From contig JAFAKB010000016.1 in the NCBI GenBank assembly GCA_019235885.1, positions 1 to 64,000 on the forward strand: 64,000 nucleotides of DNA, written 5' to 3'. Positions 10,547 to 19,552 of the stretch are shown one piece after another. A program made the position numbers and the translations under genes. Within the stretch, counting starts at the first letter, position 1, and each line of letters starts with the position of its first letter. This DNA is from Candidatus Eremiobacterota bacterium (GTDB lineage Bacteria; Vulcanimicrobiota; Vulcanimicrobiia; Vulcanimicrobiales; Vulcanimicrobiaceae). The notes under the pieces are model-generated. The model was not told the origin of the DNA. It searched no databases and saw only the letters and a program-made list of their open reading frames with translations.

Positions 10547-11322
10547 GGCTTCTTGGGCCTCCGCAACTGCTGGACCGTGGCCGAGAGCTGGTCGATCCTA
10601 GACTGCAGCTTTGCTTCGTCGGCCTGCAGGCGACTCACGTCGTCGGGCTTTGCGGTGTCGTGCGCGGTGTGCGTGTTGATAAAGCCGGTGACCCATGGTT
10701 CAACTGCGGCGATGCCGATGAGGATGCCTAAAAACGCGGCCGGGATGCCGAGCACTTGCCACACCGTCGACGTCACTTGAGACTGCACGCGCTGCTCTAC
10801 CTTTGCGATGTCGAGGAACGAGCTCGGCTGCGCCGCCGCCGACGCCGACAAATCCGCGTCATACTTGGCGTCGTCCGCGACCACGCGACGGCTCGTAGTT
10901 GCGGGGGCGACCTGATGGAACGTCAGCTTGCTGATGGCGACGCCGTGCTTAATCGACAGCGACTGATTGGAGAAGTTCACCAATTGGCAGCTCAGCGGGC
11001 CCTCGTATTCTGGCTCGATGAGACTCGCGTTCATCAAGCTGAGTCCTTGAAGTGACCAGCGATTGAGCTGCGTGTACATTCCCATGAGGTCCCTGGGAAA
11101 CCTCACGCGCTCGACCGTCTTCAGAACGAGCGCTTGAGCCGGCGCGATTGTCCAGAACAGCGGGTTGTCGCCGCCGAGCACGATCTCTTTTCCGGTTTCC
11201 GGTGAGAACGCGCGGTCGGCGTGGATGTAGTATGCGCAATCGGTCAGCGACTTCGCGCAGAACGGCACGATGAGGCCGTGGTCGTTGCACCGGCGCTCGA
11301 TCTCGGAATCATTCAGCACCAT
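10543..11322 (-). CDS. dCTP deaminase/dUTPase-fold protein with C-terminal membrane anchor
   Basis: I chose the ATG at 11322 because GGAGA precedes it and the similarity starts there; 259 residues. The N-terminal ~140 residues show the trimeric dUTPase/Dcd fold: FWTIAPAQALVLKTVERVRFP, MGMYTQLNRWSLQGLSLMNAS and IEPEYEGPLSCQLVNFSNQ, close to the DCD signature where the catalytic Glu follows the Pro-Gly turn. Unusually, it continues into one transmembrane segment (about 187-206) and a short coiled coil (about 228-252). Soluble Dcd enzymes have neither. It may be a phage-defence nucleotide-depletion enzyme or a structural homologue; the function is not proven. Confidence 0.65.
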   Translation of the reverse strand: MVLNDSEIERRCNDHGLIVPFCAKSLTDCAYYIHADRAFSPETGKEIVLGGDNPLFWTIAPAQALVLKTVERVRFPRDLMGMYTQLNRWSLQGLSLMNASLIEPEYEGPLSCQLVNFSNQSLSIKHGVAISKLTFHQVAPATTSRRVVADDAKYDADLSASAAAQPSSFLDIAKVEQRVQSQVTSTVWQVLGIPAAFLGILIGIAAVEPWVTGFINTHTAHDTAKPDDVSRLQADEAKLQSRIDQLSATVQQLRRPKKP

Positions 11323-11548
11323 CTCGAATCGTTCTCCACGGGCGTCATGGTGGCGGTTTCCGTGGCCCCGCACGGATGAACCTGTTCGCGGCCGCCGAGC
11401 CTCGACGAGGGGGCGGGTGGTCCCCTTGCCCACTGAACCGTCGCCCGCCGCCACACCAGCACGCCCGGCAGTCCAGTCGATGTACTGCTGAACGACGGTG
11501 CCGTGCTGCGCGTTCGCGAGACCGGAAAGGGGCGCGCCGAGATCATTA

Positions 11549-11686
11549 CGTGCTCGTCGCGCCGGTTACGGTCGGCGACGGCGCGGTCACCGCCGCGGGA
11601 GCCGTGGTCACGCGCGACGTACCCGCCGACGACACAGTCGCCCCGGCGTCCCCGCCAACTCGGTTGCGAAGAAGTCCGGCCGCTAG
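11549..11686 (+). pseudogene. remnant of a second glmU, 3' end only
   Basis: Reading in one frame gives VLVAPVTVGDGAVTAAG and TRDVPADD, and a neighbouring frame then gives GVPANSVAKKSGR before a TAG stop. This matches the GlmU C-terminus (SLVAPITLGDGATTGAG, then GNPARSIAKKPAGA) but with a frameshift and many substitutions, so it comes from a divergent homologue, not a recent copy of the intact gene at 8559-9923. Confidence 0.7.
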
Positions 11687-11786
11687 TCGTCGTCCGGAGC
11701 GAGGTGCGAAGGTGCGCGGTGCGCGGTAACGCCCGGCACGAGCGCAGCAGGGAAGGTGGCTCGATGGGCCGTCTTTTGTTGCTGCG

Positions 11787-11900
11787 ATGGAGGAACGTCC
11801 GCGTGACTTCGTCGGCTACGGCACGCAGCCGCCCGATCCGAAGTGGCCCGGTGGCGCGCGGCTCGCCGTGCAGATCGTGATGAACTATAGAAGAGGGGCT
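11787..11900 (+). pseudogene. remnant of a puuE homologue, 5' end, first copy
   Basis: An ATG at 11787 opens MEERPRDFVGYGTQPPDPKW and continues to LAVQIVMNY, matching the first 33 codons of the intact puuE at 13669. Similarity is lost just after, where the frame runs off through Arg-rich sequence. The upstream DNA (CGGGCCGTCTTT-like) is also shared with the region before the intact gene, so the duplication includes the leader. Confidence 0.75.
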
Positions 11901-11902
11901 CC

Positions 11903-11950
11903 GCGGCGTTCGCGTTCTCGCTGTACCGGCTGGCGCTGAGCGAACGGTGA
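11903..11950 (+). pseudogene. 3' tail of an unidentified gene abutting the second puuE remnant
   Basis: A short open stretch encodes AAFAFSLYRLALSER followed by TGA; the GTG of the next puuE remnant overlaps this stop (GTGA). This looks like the end of a gene that once preceded a puuE copy in an operon. I cannot identify the gene from 15 residues. Confidence 0.4.
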
Positions 11951-11985
11951 GCATCGAGCATCCGCGCGACTTCGTCGGGTACGGC
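11947..11985 (+). pseudogene. remnant of a puuE homologue, 5' end, second copy
   Basis: A GTG at 11947 opens [14 protein letters not shown], the same conserved puuE N-terminus seen at 11787 and 13669, then similarity stops abruptly. Only about 13 codons are recognisable. Together with the other pieces it marks repeated recombination in front of puuE. Confidence 0.6.
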
Positions 11986-12035
11986 GCGGCGGCGAGCGGC
12001 CAGGGGGAGCCGTCGCCACCGCCGGGGTCGAACTG

Positions 12036-12986
12036 CTACGACTTCGGTGCGTCGGCGGTGAGGCTGTAGTAGCCGACCGCCAGCTGCGCCAACGACTGCA
12101 CCGTGAAATCCATGAGCGTGTCGCTGAGCACCGGATCCCTGGTGAGCGTTCGCACGAACGAATGCTCCAGATTTGCAAGATTAGGACTTTCGATGTACGT
12201 GACCTTGAACGTGTTGCTGTTCTGTCCCGGCGTGACGGACACCCTGATGTCCTTATAGACGCCGGTCAGCTTCGAGGCGATCTTCGAGGCGAGATCCTGG
12301 GCGATGATTGCGCCGGTCACGACGAGCACGATCTTGAGGATGTCCTGAACCGACGCGAACGCCGACGTCTTCATTGTCGGTGGCGGAGTGCTCCATACGC
12401 CGTCCTGATAGAGGCGGGTCGCCGAAGGCGTCGTGGTGAGATCGATCTCGACCGAGTTTGACACGGCCTCGCTGAACATCGTGCTGGCCTCAACGTTCTG
12501 CTGGAACCAAACCATCACGAACTCCTTCGGGGTGAGGGTGTCGACGCCGATGACGACCTCATCCTCGGCCACGTAGATCGGCGTGGTGCTCTGTACGCCG
12601 TTCACACCCGTCGAGAGCTGCGAGACGCCGGGATGGATGGCGCCGAACTGGTTGTTCATCGTTATTCCGGTGCTCGGCCCCCCGGTCGATGGAGGGCCCA
12701 GAACGCCGGCGGCGTCCAGCGTGCTCTGCTGTCCCAGGCCGATGTTCACGGCATTCGTCGAGACGACCACGGTGACGTCGCTTTGGAACGTGTTCGTGCC
12801 GAAGAGCTGGTACGCCGGCGTCCACGAGAACATGTTGGTAGGGAGGTACTCACTCGCCGACTCCCAGACGACGTTGTACGTATCGTTGACCTTCTTTGCG
12901 AAGCACAGGTTGTACTGGCCAGCTTTCAGTGTTTCGAGATCATCCGGTGCGATCTGGATGGTTACGGATTTCCCGGTCGACGCCAT
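12036..12986 (-). CDS. orphan protein with a membrane-active-looking segment
   Basis: I do not recognise this family. The preferred ATG at 12986 gives 316 residues (MASTGKSVTIQIAPDDLETL). The N-terminal half is beta-rich with Ser/Thr/Gly/Asn runs (QYNLCFAKKVNDTYNVVWES, FQSDVTVVVSTNAVNIGLGQQ), and a hydrophobic segment DILKIVLVVTGAIIAQDLAS lies at about 218-240, followed by an amphipathic C-terminus. There is no clear signal peptide. Base composition is lower in GC than the flanking core genes, suggesting acquisition. A pore-forming or secreted effector is conceivable, but nothing proves it. Confidence 0.6.
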   Translation of the reverse strand: MASTGKSVTIQIAPDDLETLKAGQYNLCFAKKVNDTYNVVWESASEYLPTNMFSWTPAYQLFGTNTFQSDVTVVVSTNAVNIGLGQQSTLDAAGVLGPPSTGGPSTGITMNNQFGAIHPGVSQLSTGVNGVQSTTPIYVAEDEVVIGVDTLTPKEFVMVWFQQNVEASTMFSEAVSNSVEIDLTTTPSATRLYQDGVWSTPPPTMKTSAFASVQDILKIVLVVTGAIIAQDLASKIASKLTGVYKDIRVSVTPGQNSNTFKVTYIESPNLANLEHSFVRTLTRDPVLSDTLMDFTVQSLAQLAVGYYSLTADAPKS

Positions 12987-13046
12987 TGGTTTCTGCTCAT
13001 GAGCGAGCACTGAAGAAGACAATATGCTGCGGCGACAGTGCCACAC

Positions 13047-13071
13047 CGCGTAACACCTATAGTGTTTCGCG
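13047..13071 (-). promoter_or_regulatory. palindromic operator/promoter candidate upstream of the orphan gene
   Basis: A 25-base near-perfect inverted repeat has outer arms CGCG/CGCG, inner arms AACAC/GTGTT and a central CTATAG that could serve as a -10 element for the leftward gene beginning at 12986. It lies 60 bases upstream of that start. Confidence 0.4.
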
Positions 13072-13169
13072 GCACGCTCGTGTCGCGAAAACGTCGCCAT
13101 CGTAGCACTCGCGCGCGCAGCGCGGCAACACGAGAACGAATCGATTGTTCCAACTCTTGACGAGAATTC

Positions 13170-13503
13170 TCAGCATTGCTTCGGGCGATGGCGGATCGAT
13201 GAGCGCGAGAAGCCAAGCGCGTCGCAGATCGCTCGTTCTGAATAGCCTCGTTCGCGAAGGCGGTCGACCGCGATGCGCCGCATTGACGTGGTCGGGAGAA
13301 GGTCGCGCACCAGGCTGCGGGCGATGACGAGTCGGCGCTCCAGTTGCGCCACGTTCCGCCGCAGCGCTGATCTTGGCTCGCGGCGCAGTGTCTCCCCGTG
13401 CTAGCGCACTTCGCCAGCGATAAAGCGTGGCGATGCTGATTCCGAACCGGCGGCACGCGCCCGTGACCCCGATGCGGTGCGCAAGTGCCACTATTTCGCT
13501 CAT
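13170..13503 (-). pseudogene. IS3-type transposase remnant (frameshifted)
   Basis: From the ATG at 13503 the leftward frame gives MSEIVALAHRIGVTGACRRF and SIATLYRWRSALARGD, a helix-turn-helix typical of IS3-family OrfA. A neighbouring frame then gives AQLERRLVIARSLVRDLL and RGYSERAICDALGFSRSSIR, like the N-terminal helix of OrfB (SERxxCxxLGxSRSxxxYR), before a stop. The DDE catalytic core is absent, and no terminal inverted repeats were recognised. Confidence 0.5.
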
Positions 13504-13668
13504 TTCACCCCGAGAAAAGCGCGATCGTTTCAAGCGGCTCGGCCTCGCTAGAAGCTTCCGAGACACTTCATGGTGTGCGCCGTCGATCCGAACCTGCGCC
13601 GTTCTCGTTTTGGATGGACCGGCGATCTGTGGAGGAAACGCAGTCCCTCGGGCCGTCTTTCCTCCTGC

Positions 13669-14607
13669 ATGGCCGAGCATCGTCGCGATTTTGTAGGGTA
13701 TGGCGCGCGGGCGCCGGACCCGAAGTGGCCCGGTGGGGCGCGGCTCGCCGTGCAGATCGTGATGAACTACGAAGAAGGGTCGGAGTACGCGATCGGCGAC
13801 GGCGACGGTACTTCGGAGACCTATCTGACCGAAGTGCCTGGTGCGACGCTGGGACCCGGGAAGCGCGATCTGATCGTCGAGTCGGTCTACGAGTACGGGA
13901 GCCGCGCCGGGTTCTGGCGGCTGATGCGGATGTTTCGCGAGCGCGAGATTCCGATCACCGTGTTCGGCGCTGCGCTCGCCCTTGAGCGCAATCCGGACGC
14001 GGCCGCGGCGATCCGCGAGGCCGGATACGAGGTCTGCTCGCACGGGTGGCGCTGGGTCGGTTTTCAGGATATGGATGAAGACGAAGAGCGCGAGCAGATG
14101 CGGCGCGCCGTCGCGTCGATCGAAAAGACGATCGGCACGCGGCCGTACGGGTGGTACTGCCGCTATGCGCCGTCGCTGAACACACGTCGGCTGGTCGTCG
14201 AGGAGGGCGGGTTTCTGTACGACTCCGATGCGTACAATGACGATCTGCCGTACTGGACGCGGGTCGGCAGGAAGCGGCACCTCGTGATCCCGTACACGCT
14301 CGACAACAACGACATGAAGTTCTCGGTCGCGCCGGGCTTCACGTCGGGCGAGGGATTCTTCCGCTACTTGAAGGATGCGTTCGACGTGCTCTACCACGAA
14401 GGGAAGACGGCGCCGAAGATGATGTCGATCGGGCTGCACACGCGGCTGGCCGGGCGCCCCGGACGCGCCGCCGCGCTGGCGCGGTTTCTGGATTATCTGA
14501 AGGAGCACAAGCGCGTGTGGATCTGCCGGCGCATCGATATCGCGCGGCACTGGATCGCGGCCCATCCCGCCGAGGAGTGGTTCGCCGCGCACCCCGCGGA
14601 GGGCTGA
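13669..14607 (+). CDS. puuE: allantoinase of the polysaccharide-deacetylase type
   Basis: The 312-residue protein begins [12 protein letters not shown] and carries the PuuE signatures [60 protein letters not shown] and [13 protein letters not shown]. It opens the allantoin ring to allantoate (metal-independent family). It begins a tight rightward run with the deaminase (TGATG overlap) and allantoate amidohydrolase. Two broken copies of its first codons lie 1.7-1.9 kb upstream. Confidence 0.92.
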   Translation: MAEHRRDFVGYGARAPDPKWPGGARLAVQIVMNYEEGSEYAIGDGDGTSETYLTEVPGATLGPGKRDLIVESVYEYGSRAGFWRLMRMFREREIPITVFGAALALERNPDAAAAIREAGYEVCSHGWRWVGFQDMDEDEEREQMRRAVASIEKTIGTRPYGWYCRYAPSLNTRRLVVEEGGFLYDSDAYNDDLPYWTRVGRKRHLVIPYTLDNNDMKFSVAPGFTSGEGFFRYLKDAFDVLYHEGKTAPKMMSIGLHTRLAGRPGRAAALARFLDYLKEHKRVWICRRIDIARHWIAAHPAEEWFAAHPAEG

Positions 14608-15632
14608 TGCAGCCGGCGTACCGTCTGCCGAAAGCCGAGCTTCATCTCCACATCGAAGGAACGCTCGAGCCGGAGTTGATCTTTGCGCTCGCCGAGCGCA
14701 ATAGGGTCGCGCTGCCGTACCGCTCGGTCGAGGAGCTGCGGCGCGCGTACGCGTTCACCGGCCTGCAGTCGTTTCTGAACTTGTACTACGCCGCGATGAG
14801 CGTGCTGCGGACGGAAGACGACTTCGCCGAGATGGCGCATGCGTACTTCGCGCGCGCTCGCGAGCAGGGCGTCGTCCACGCGGAGATCTTCTTCGACCCG
14901 CAGGCGCACACCGGGCGGGGCGTGACGTTCGAGACGGTGCTCGACGGGCTGTGGGGCGCAGTGCGTGAGAGCGAGCGGCGGCACGGGATTACCTCAAAGC
15001 TCATTATGTGCTTTCTGCGCGATCTGAGCGCCGACGCGGCGATGGCGACGCTGGAGCAGGCGCTGTCGTACGGCGAGCGTATCGTCGGCGTCGGGCTCGA
15101 CTCCGCGGAGGTCGGCAACCCGCCCGCGAAGTTCGCGCGCGTGTTCGAGCGCGCGCTCGCCGAAGGCTGGAAGACCGTCGCGCACGCCGGGGAGGAAGGC
15201 CCGCCGGCGTACGTGTGGGAGGCGCTCGACGTGCTGAAAGTGTCGCGAGTCGACCACGGCGTGCGCAGCCTCGAAGACCCGGCGCTGGTCGCCCGGCTCC
15301 GCGACGAGCGGATCCCGCTCACCGTCTGCCCGCTTTCGAACGTGAAGCTGCGCGTCTTCGACACCTTGCGCGACCACAATCTCGGCAAGATGCTCGAGGC
15401 GGGACTCGTCGCGACGGTCAACTCCGACGACCCTGCATACTTCGGTGGCTACGTGGGCGACAACTATGCCGCCGTCGCCGAAGCACTTGAGCTTTCACCG
15501 ACCGCGCTGACGACGGTGGCGCGCAATAGCTTCGAAGCTTCGTTCATCGACGAGCGCACGCGCACCGAGTACGTCGCGCGCCTCGACGCCGCGGGGGCCG
15601 ACGCCACCTCCGCCGAGGCGAGCGGCGTGTGA
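14607..15632 (+). CDS. adenosine/adenine deaminase family protein
   Basis: The 341-residue TIM-barrel amidohydrolase has the zinc motif [14 protein letters not shown] near the N-terminus, [15 protein letters not shown] with the catalytic Glu region, VDHGVRS and [11 protein letters not shown]. The C-terminal [11 protein letters not shown] is typical of the adenine deaminase branch (yeast Aah1 and its bacterial relatives), so adenine to hypoxanthine is the more likely reaction, feeding xanthine dehydrogenase. Translation is coupled to puuE. Confidence 0.85.
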   Translation: MQPAYRLPKAELHLHIEGTLEPELIFALAERNRVALPYRSVEELRRAYAFTGLQSFLNLYYAAMSVLRTEDDFAEMAHAYFARAREQGVVHAEIFFDPQAHTGRGVTFETVLDGLWGAVRESERRHGITSKLIMCFLRDLSADAAMATLEQALSYGERIVGVGLDSAEVGNPPAKFARVFERALAEGWKTVAHAGEEGPPAYVWEALDVLKVSRVDHGVRSLEDPALVARLRDERIPLTVCPLSNVKLRVFDTLRDHNLGKMLEAGLVATVNSDDPAYFGGYVGDNYAAVAEALELSPTALTTVARNSFEASFIDERTRTEYVARLDAAGADATSAEASGV

Positions 15633-16840
15633 CGCTCCACGAGCGGCTGGCCGAACTCGCAGAGCTCGGCGCGACTGCCGAGGGGATCGATCGCGCGCTC
15701 TTCACCGCCCCCGAGCACGCGGCGCGCGTTCGCTTCACCGTCTGGGCGCGTGCGACCGGGTTGTACGTCGAACAGGACCGCGCCGGAAATCTCTTCGCAC
15801 GGCTCGACGGCCGCGAGGACGGCGCACCGGTTCAGTGCGGCTCGCATCTGGACACCGTCAAGAACGGCGGCGCGTACGACGGCGCGTACGGCGTCGTCGG
15901 CGGGCTCGAAGCGCTGCGGCGCATCGCCGCAGCTGGCGAACGGCCGCGCCGGCCGCTCGAAGTCGTCGCGTGGGCGGGAGAAGAAGGGAGCCGTTTTCCG
16001 CTCGGGTGTTTGGGCAGCTCGGTGTACGCGGGGTTGACACCGTACGACGACGTGCTCGCGCTCAACGGCGACGACGGCGGGAGCTTCGGCACCGCGCTCC
16101 ACGGCGCGAACGGATTGCTCGCCGGCGTGCCGGTGCGCGACGGTTTTCCGCCGCCTGCGGCGTATTTCGAGCTGCACATCGAGCAAGGTCCGGTGCTCGA
16201 GCGCGCCGGCGTCCGCCTCGGCGTCGTCACCGCGATCGCGGGACAACGGCGGCTCAGCGCCGTCGTCGAAGGCATTGCCGGGCACGCCGGAACGCTGCCG
16301 ATGCACGACCGCGCCGACGCGCTGTGCGCGGCCAGCGAGCTGGTGTTGGCGGTCGAGCGCGCGGCGAACGAGATCGGCGAGTGTGTCGCGACGGTCGGGC
16401 GGCTGCTGGTCGCGCCGAACCAGACGAACATCGTCCCCGGCGACGTGCTCTTCCGCGTCGACGCGCGTGCGGTCGACGACGCGAAGGTGATCGCGCTCGA
16501 GCGCGCGCTGCGCGAGCGCGCCGCGCAGGTCGCCGACGCGCGCAAGGTCCGGATCGCGATCGAGACGCTGGAAGTGCGCGACGCCGTTCCGATGGACCCG
16601 CGGCTGCGCGGGCTGGTGCGCGCCGCGTGCGAGCGCCTCGAACCGCGCGCGCTCGACGTCCCGAGCGGCGCGGGGCACGACGCGATGTGCGTGGCCGCCG
16701 TCGCGCCCGCTGCGATGATCTTCGTCCCCAGCATCGGCGGCCGCAGCCACGTCGGCGACGAGCGCACCGCGCCGGCCGACCTCGACCTCGGCGTCGAAGC
16801 GCTCACTGCGGTGCTGCGGGCGGCGGCGAACGGCGGATAG
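15629..16840 (+). CDS. allC: allantoate amidohydrolase / N-carbamoyl amino acid hydrolase (M20 family)
   Basis: The 403-residue protein shows the dinuclear-metal residues [39 protein letters not shown], the dimerisation-domain HAGT and the C-terminal PSGAGHDAM and GRSHVGDE. These define the AllC/HyuC amidase branch. Position directly behind an allantoinase argues for allantoate as substrate. It starts at GTG, overlapping the deaminase stop by 4 bases. Confidence 0.88.
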   Translation: MTLHERLAELAELGATAEGIDRALFTAPEHAARVRFTVWARATGLYVEQDRAGNLFARLDGREDGAPVQCGSHLDTVKNGGAYDGAYGVVGGLEALRRIAAAGERPRRPLEVVAWAGEEGSRFPLGCLGSSVYAGLTPYDDVLALNGDDGGSFGTALHGANGLLAGVPVRDGFPPPAAYFELHIEQGPVLERAGVRLGVVTAIAGQRRLSAVVEGIAGHAGTLPMHDRADALCAASELVLAVERAANEIGECVATVGRLLVAPNQTNIVPGDVLFRVDARAVDDAKVIALERALRERAAQVADARKVRIAIETLEVRDAVPMDPRLRGLVRAACERLEPRALDVPSGAGHDAMCVAAVAPAAMIFVPSIGGRSHVGDERTAPADLDLGVEALTAVLRAAANGG

Positions 16841-16874
16841 GAAGCGCCCGCGGCGGCGGCGCATCGGAACGCTC

Positions 16875-17093
16875 ATGGCTCGTCCCAAGTTCGCGCACGA
16901 CGACCTTCAGGTTCCGGAGGAGCTGCTCGCAGCGCTGAAGCGCCGGCCGGGGCTGAAGGAAGCGTGGGATGGTTTCTCGCTCGCGCACCGCCGTGAATAT
17001 GTGAGCTGGGTCGGCGAGGCGAAACGTCCCGAGACGCGCGCGGCGCGCGCGGAGAAAGCGGTCACGATGATCCTGGAGCGCAACAAGATCTGA
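16875..17093 (+). CDS. small YdeI/OmpD-associated-domain protein
   Basis: The 72-residue protein matches the C-terminal helical domain of the YdeI/OmdA bacteriocin-protection family: VPEELLAALKRRPGLKEAWD, LAHRREYVSWVGEAKRPETR, then AEKAVTMILE. It lacks the larger N-terminal domain seen in the longer paralogue at 47160-47744. The stop overlaps the next start (TGATG). The role is unknown; the family name comes from an E. coli phenotype. Confidence 0.8.
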   Translation: MARPKFAHDDLQVPEELLAALKRRPGLKEAWDGFSLAHRREYVSWVGEAKRPETRAARAEKAVTMILERNKI

Positions 17094-17470
17094 TGCTGTT
17101 CTTCATCTGCGGCTCGGCATTGCGGGGCCAGCCCGATCACGCCAACCTCGGCGCGGCGCGATTCGTGCGCGAGGCGAAGACGAAGCCACTCTACCGCCTG
17201 CACTCCGTCGAGGACAAGCACCCGGGGATCTACGAGGTTAGTGACGGCGGCGTCTCGATAACCGGCGAGGTCTACGAGCTCAGCGATCAGCAGCATCGTG
17301 ACTTGCTCGCATCGGAACCGCCGAACTTGTACGAAGCACCGGTGCAGCTCGACGACGGCAGCAGCGTCAATGCGATGGTCTACCCGCGTGCGCTGATCGA
17401 GGAGCGCGGTTACAAGGACATCTCGCACCACGGCAGCTGGGCCGCATTCAAGGCGTCAACAAACGGCTGA
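17093..17470 (+). CDS. gamma-glutamylcyclotransferase-fold protein (allophanate hydrolase C-domain type)
   Basis: The 125-residue protein resembles the AIG2/GGCT-like fold found at the C-terminus of AtzF-type allophanate hydrolases: an early FFICGSALRGQPDHANLG phosphate-type loop, then KPLYRLHSVEDKHPGIYEV and GEVYELSDQQHRDLLASEPP. It sits in the purine-degradation cluster, where a nitrogen-release step from urea derivatives would make sense, but no amidase half is encoded here. Confidence 0.7.
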   Translation: MLFFICGSALRGQPDHANLGAARFVREAKTKPLYRLHSVEDKHPGIYEVSDGGVSITGEVYELSDQQHRDLLASEPPNLYEAPVQLDDGSSVNAMVYPRALIEERGYKDISHHGSWAAFKASTNG

Positions 17471-17475
17471 TGGAC

Positions 17476-17823
17476 TTACTTCGGCGGTGACGAGCTGCCG
17501 CGATACGTCGAGTAACCCCAAGGCGAGAGCAGCAGCGGGACGTGATAGTGCCCTGCCGCGTCGGTGATGCGGAAGCGGATTGGGATCTCGTCGTAGAACG
17601 TCGCGACGTCCTCGAGCGCGAAGTAGTCCATCACCGCGAAGGCGAGCTCGTAGTCGCCCGGCTGCAGATCGGTCGCCAGCGGCGCGTCGGTGCGGCCCTC
17701 GGCGTTGGTGACGGCGACGTGCACCAGTTCGCGTTCGCCGTTTAGCTTGAAGAGCCCGACCGAGAGTCCGGCGGCCGGAACACCGCGCGCGAGGTCGAGG
17801 ACATGCGTCGAAAGAGTCGCCAT
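17476..17823 (-). CDS. uraH: 5-hydroxyisourate hydrolase (transthyretin-like)
   Basis: The 115-residue protein has the family N-terminal LSTHVLDLARGVPA with catalytic His, a central Arg/His region and YHVPLLLSPWGYSTYRGS; the diagnostic YRGS tetrapeptide is at 107-110, followed by 5 extra residues. It converts 5-hydroxyisourate to OHCU. It is last in a leftward operon uraD-puuD-uraH, each junction being an ATGA overlap. Confidence 0.95.
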   Translation of the reverse strand: MATLSTHVLDLARGVPAAGLSVGLFKLNGERELVHVAVTNAEGRTDAPLATDLQPGDYELAFAVMDYFALEDVATFYDEIPIRFRITDAAGHYHVPLLLSPWGYSTYRGSSSPPK

Positions 17824-19031
17824 CAGATCTTCGCTCCGTTCGTGATCCAGGTTCCGAGCAGCGCGCGCTCGGCGTCGGTCATGTGGGTGACATTGCCGAG
17901 CGGCATCGCGTGCGTCGTGACGGCTTGGTCGTAGATGCGCTTGGCGTTCGCGGCCGCGTGCTGCGGCGTGTCGAGCAGCACGCCGGCCGGCGGCGCCGCA
18001 AAACCGGACTGCGTCGGCCGCGCCGCGTGGCAGACCGCGCAGCGGCGTTTGAGAATCGGCGCGACCTGCGCATACATGACGTTCTCCTTCTCGACCACCA
18101 GGGCGTTCTGAGACGGATGCGACGCGGCATTCCCGGCGAAGGCGGCGGCCGCGAGCACGCTCGCGGCTCCCGCCGGGAGCCAGAGGACGTATCGGTTCTT
18201 GTGCGTGAGGACGAAGAACCGGCGCACCAGCACGCCGGCCGCGCCGATCAGCGCGAGGACGAGCCAGCCGTTCGGCGCGCCGTACGTCATCGGATAATGG
18301 TTGCTGATCATGATGAACAGCGCCGGAAGCGTCAGGTACGTGTTGTGCACCGAGCGCGTCTTGCCCAGTAGCCCGGGGCGCGGATCCGGATCCTGTCCGG
18401 CGCGAATCTGCGCGAGCATCCTCTTCTGACCGGGGATGATGACGAACATCACGTTGGCGACCATGATGGTGCCGATGATCGCGCCGACGTGGATGTACGC
18501 CGCGCGGCCGCCGAACACGTGGAACAACCCCCAGTCGGCGAGCAGGAGGAACGCCGCCACCGCCGTCCACAGCACCGCCGGCCGCGCCGCGAAGATGCGG
18601 CACAGCGCGTCGTAGACGAGCCAGCCGACCACGAGGGACGCAATGCTGATCGCGATCGCCACGCCCGGCGTCAGATTGAGGACGCTCGGATCGATCAGAA
18701 ACGTCGATGCGCCGGCCCAGTAGATCAGCGCGAGCATCGCGACGCCGGTGATCCACGTGGAGTACGCCTCCCACTTGAACCAGTGCAGATCGTGCGTGAG
18801 CGGTTCGCCGCGCGGCCCGGTCGGGTACTTGCGATTGTGGTAGAAGCCGCCGCCGTGCACCGCCCAAAGTTCGCCGGAGACCCCGCGCCGCGCGTCGTCC
18901 GCGCTCTCGGGCGCGTTCAAGCTGTCGTCGAGCCAGACGAAGTAGAACGACGCGCCGATCCACGAGATGCCGGCGACCAGGTGCGCCCAGCGCGCGATCA
19001 GGTTGAGCCAGTCGAGCAGGGTTTCGTTCAT
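17823..19031 (-). CDS. puuD: membrane-bound urate hydroxylase with cytochrome c domain
   Basis: The 402-residue protein has eight or so transmembrane helices (first: WAHLVAGISWIGASFYFVWL) with the PuuD signature GGGFYHNRKYPTGPRGEPL and IPGQKRMLAQIRAG, then a C-terminal cytochrome c domain with the haem site CAVCH at about residue 336. It oxidises urate to 5-hydroxyisourate, sending electrons to the respiratory chain instead of making H2O2. It lies between uraD and uraH in a coupled operon. Confidence 0.94.
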   Translation of the reverse strand: MNETLLDWLNLIARWAHLVAGISWIGASFYFVWLDDSLNAPESADDARRGVSGELWAVHGGGFYHNRKYPTGPRGEPLTHDLHWFKWEAYSTWITGVAMLALIYWAGASTFLIDPSVLNLTPGVAIAISIASLVVGWLVYDALCRIFAARPAVLWTAVAAFLLLADWGLFHVFGGRAAYIHVGAIIGTIMVANVMFVIIPGQKRMLAQIRAGQDPDPRPGLLGKTRSVHNTYLTLPALFIMISNHYPMTYGAPNGWLVLALIGAAGVLVRRFFVLTHKNRYVLWLPAGAASVLAAAAFAGNAASHPSQNALVVEKENVMYAQVAPILKRRCAVCHAARPTQSGFAAPPAGVLLDTPQHAAANAKRIYDQAVTTHAMPLGNVTHMTDAERALLGTWITNGAKI

Positions 19032-19537
19032 TCGCTCACCGCGTCTTCGAGCCGCAGCCACGCGATCTTCGCGATCTCGGCGAGCGCCGTCGCGATCTCC
19101 GCTTCGTGCTCGTTGCGCGCGCGGCGCTCCAGCTCGCTGAGGATCGAGGCGCGATCGTGCTCGCGCGCGCAGATCACGAACGGAAAGCCGAACCGCGCGC
19201 GGTAGACGGCGTTCGCCGCGTCGAAGCGCGCGATTTCCTCCGGCGTGAGCCGGTCGAGCCCCGCGGCGGCCTGCTCGCCGCGCGAAGCCGCCGTGAGGCG
19301 CCCCTCGCGCGCGACCCGCCCGGCCAGGTCGGGATGCGCCGCGATCAGCGCGAGCTTGCGCGCGTGCGGCGCGCGCGCAAGGACGTCGGCCATCGCCGCG
19401 TGGAGCGCGTCGCGCCCGGCGAACGGGCGCCGTTCCCATGCCGCCTCCGCGATCCACGGCGAGTCCTCGAAAGCGAATCCGACCGCGGCGACGAACGTGG
19501 CGCGATCCGCTGCGTTCAACGCGGCGATGCTCGTCAT
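19028..19537 (-). CDS. uraD: OHCU decarboxylase
   Basis: The 169-residue helical protein has the family motifs FEDSPWIAEAAW, LIAAHPDLAGR (His and Pro of the active-site loop), EEIARFDAANAVYRARFGFPFVICARE and RARNEHEAEIATALAEIAKIA. It stereospecifically decarboxylates OHCU to (S)-allantoin. It is first of the leftward operon; its start lies only 15 bases from the likely start of the divergent 8-oxoguanine deaminase. Confidence 0.94.
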   Translation of the reverse strand: MTSIAALNAADRATFVAAVGFAFEDSPWIAEAAWERRPFAGRDALHAAMADVLARAPHARKLALIAAHPDLAGRVAREGRLTAASRGEQAAAGLDRLTPEEIARFDAANAVYRARFGFPFVICAREHDRASILSELERRARNEHEAEIATALAEIAKIAWLRLEDAVSE

Positions 19538-19552
19538 CGCGGGACCGGTTCG

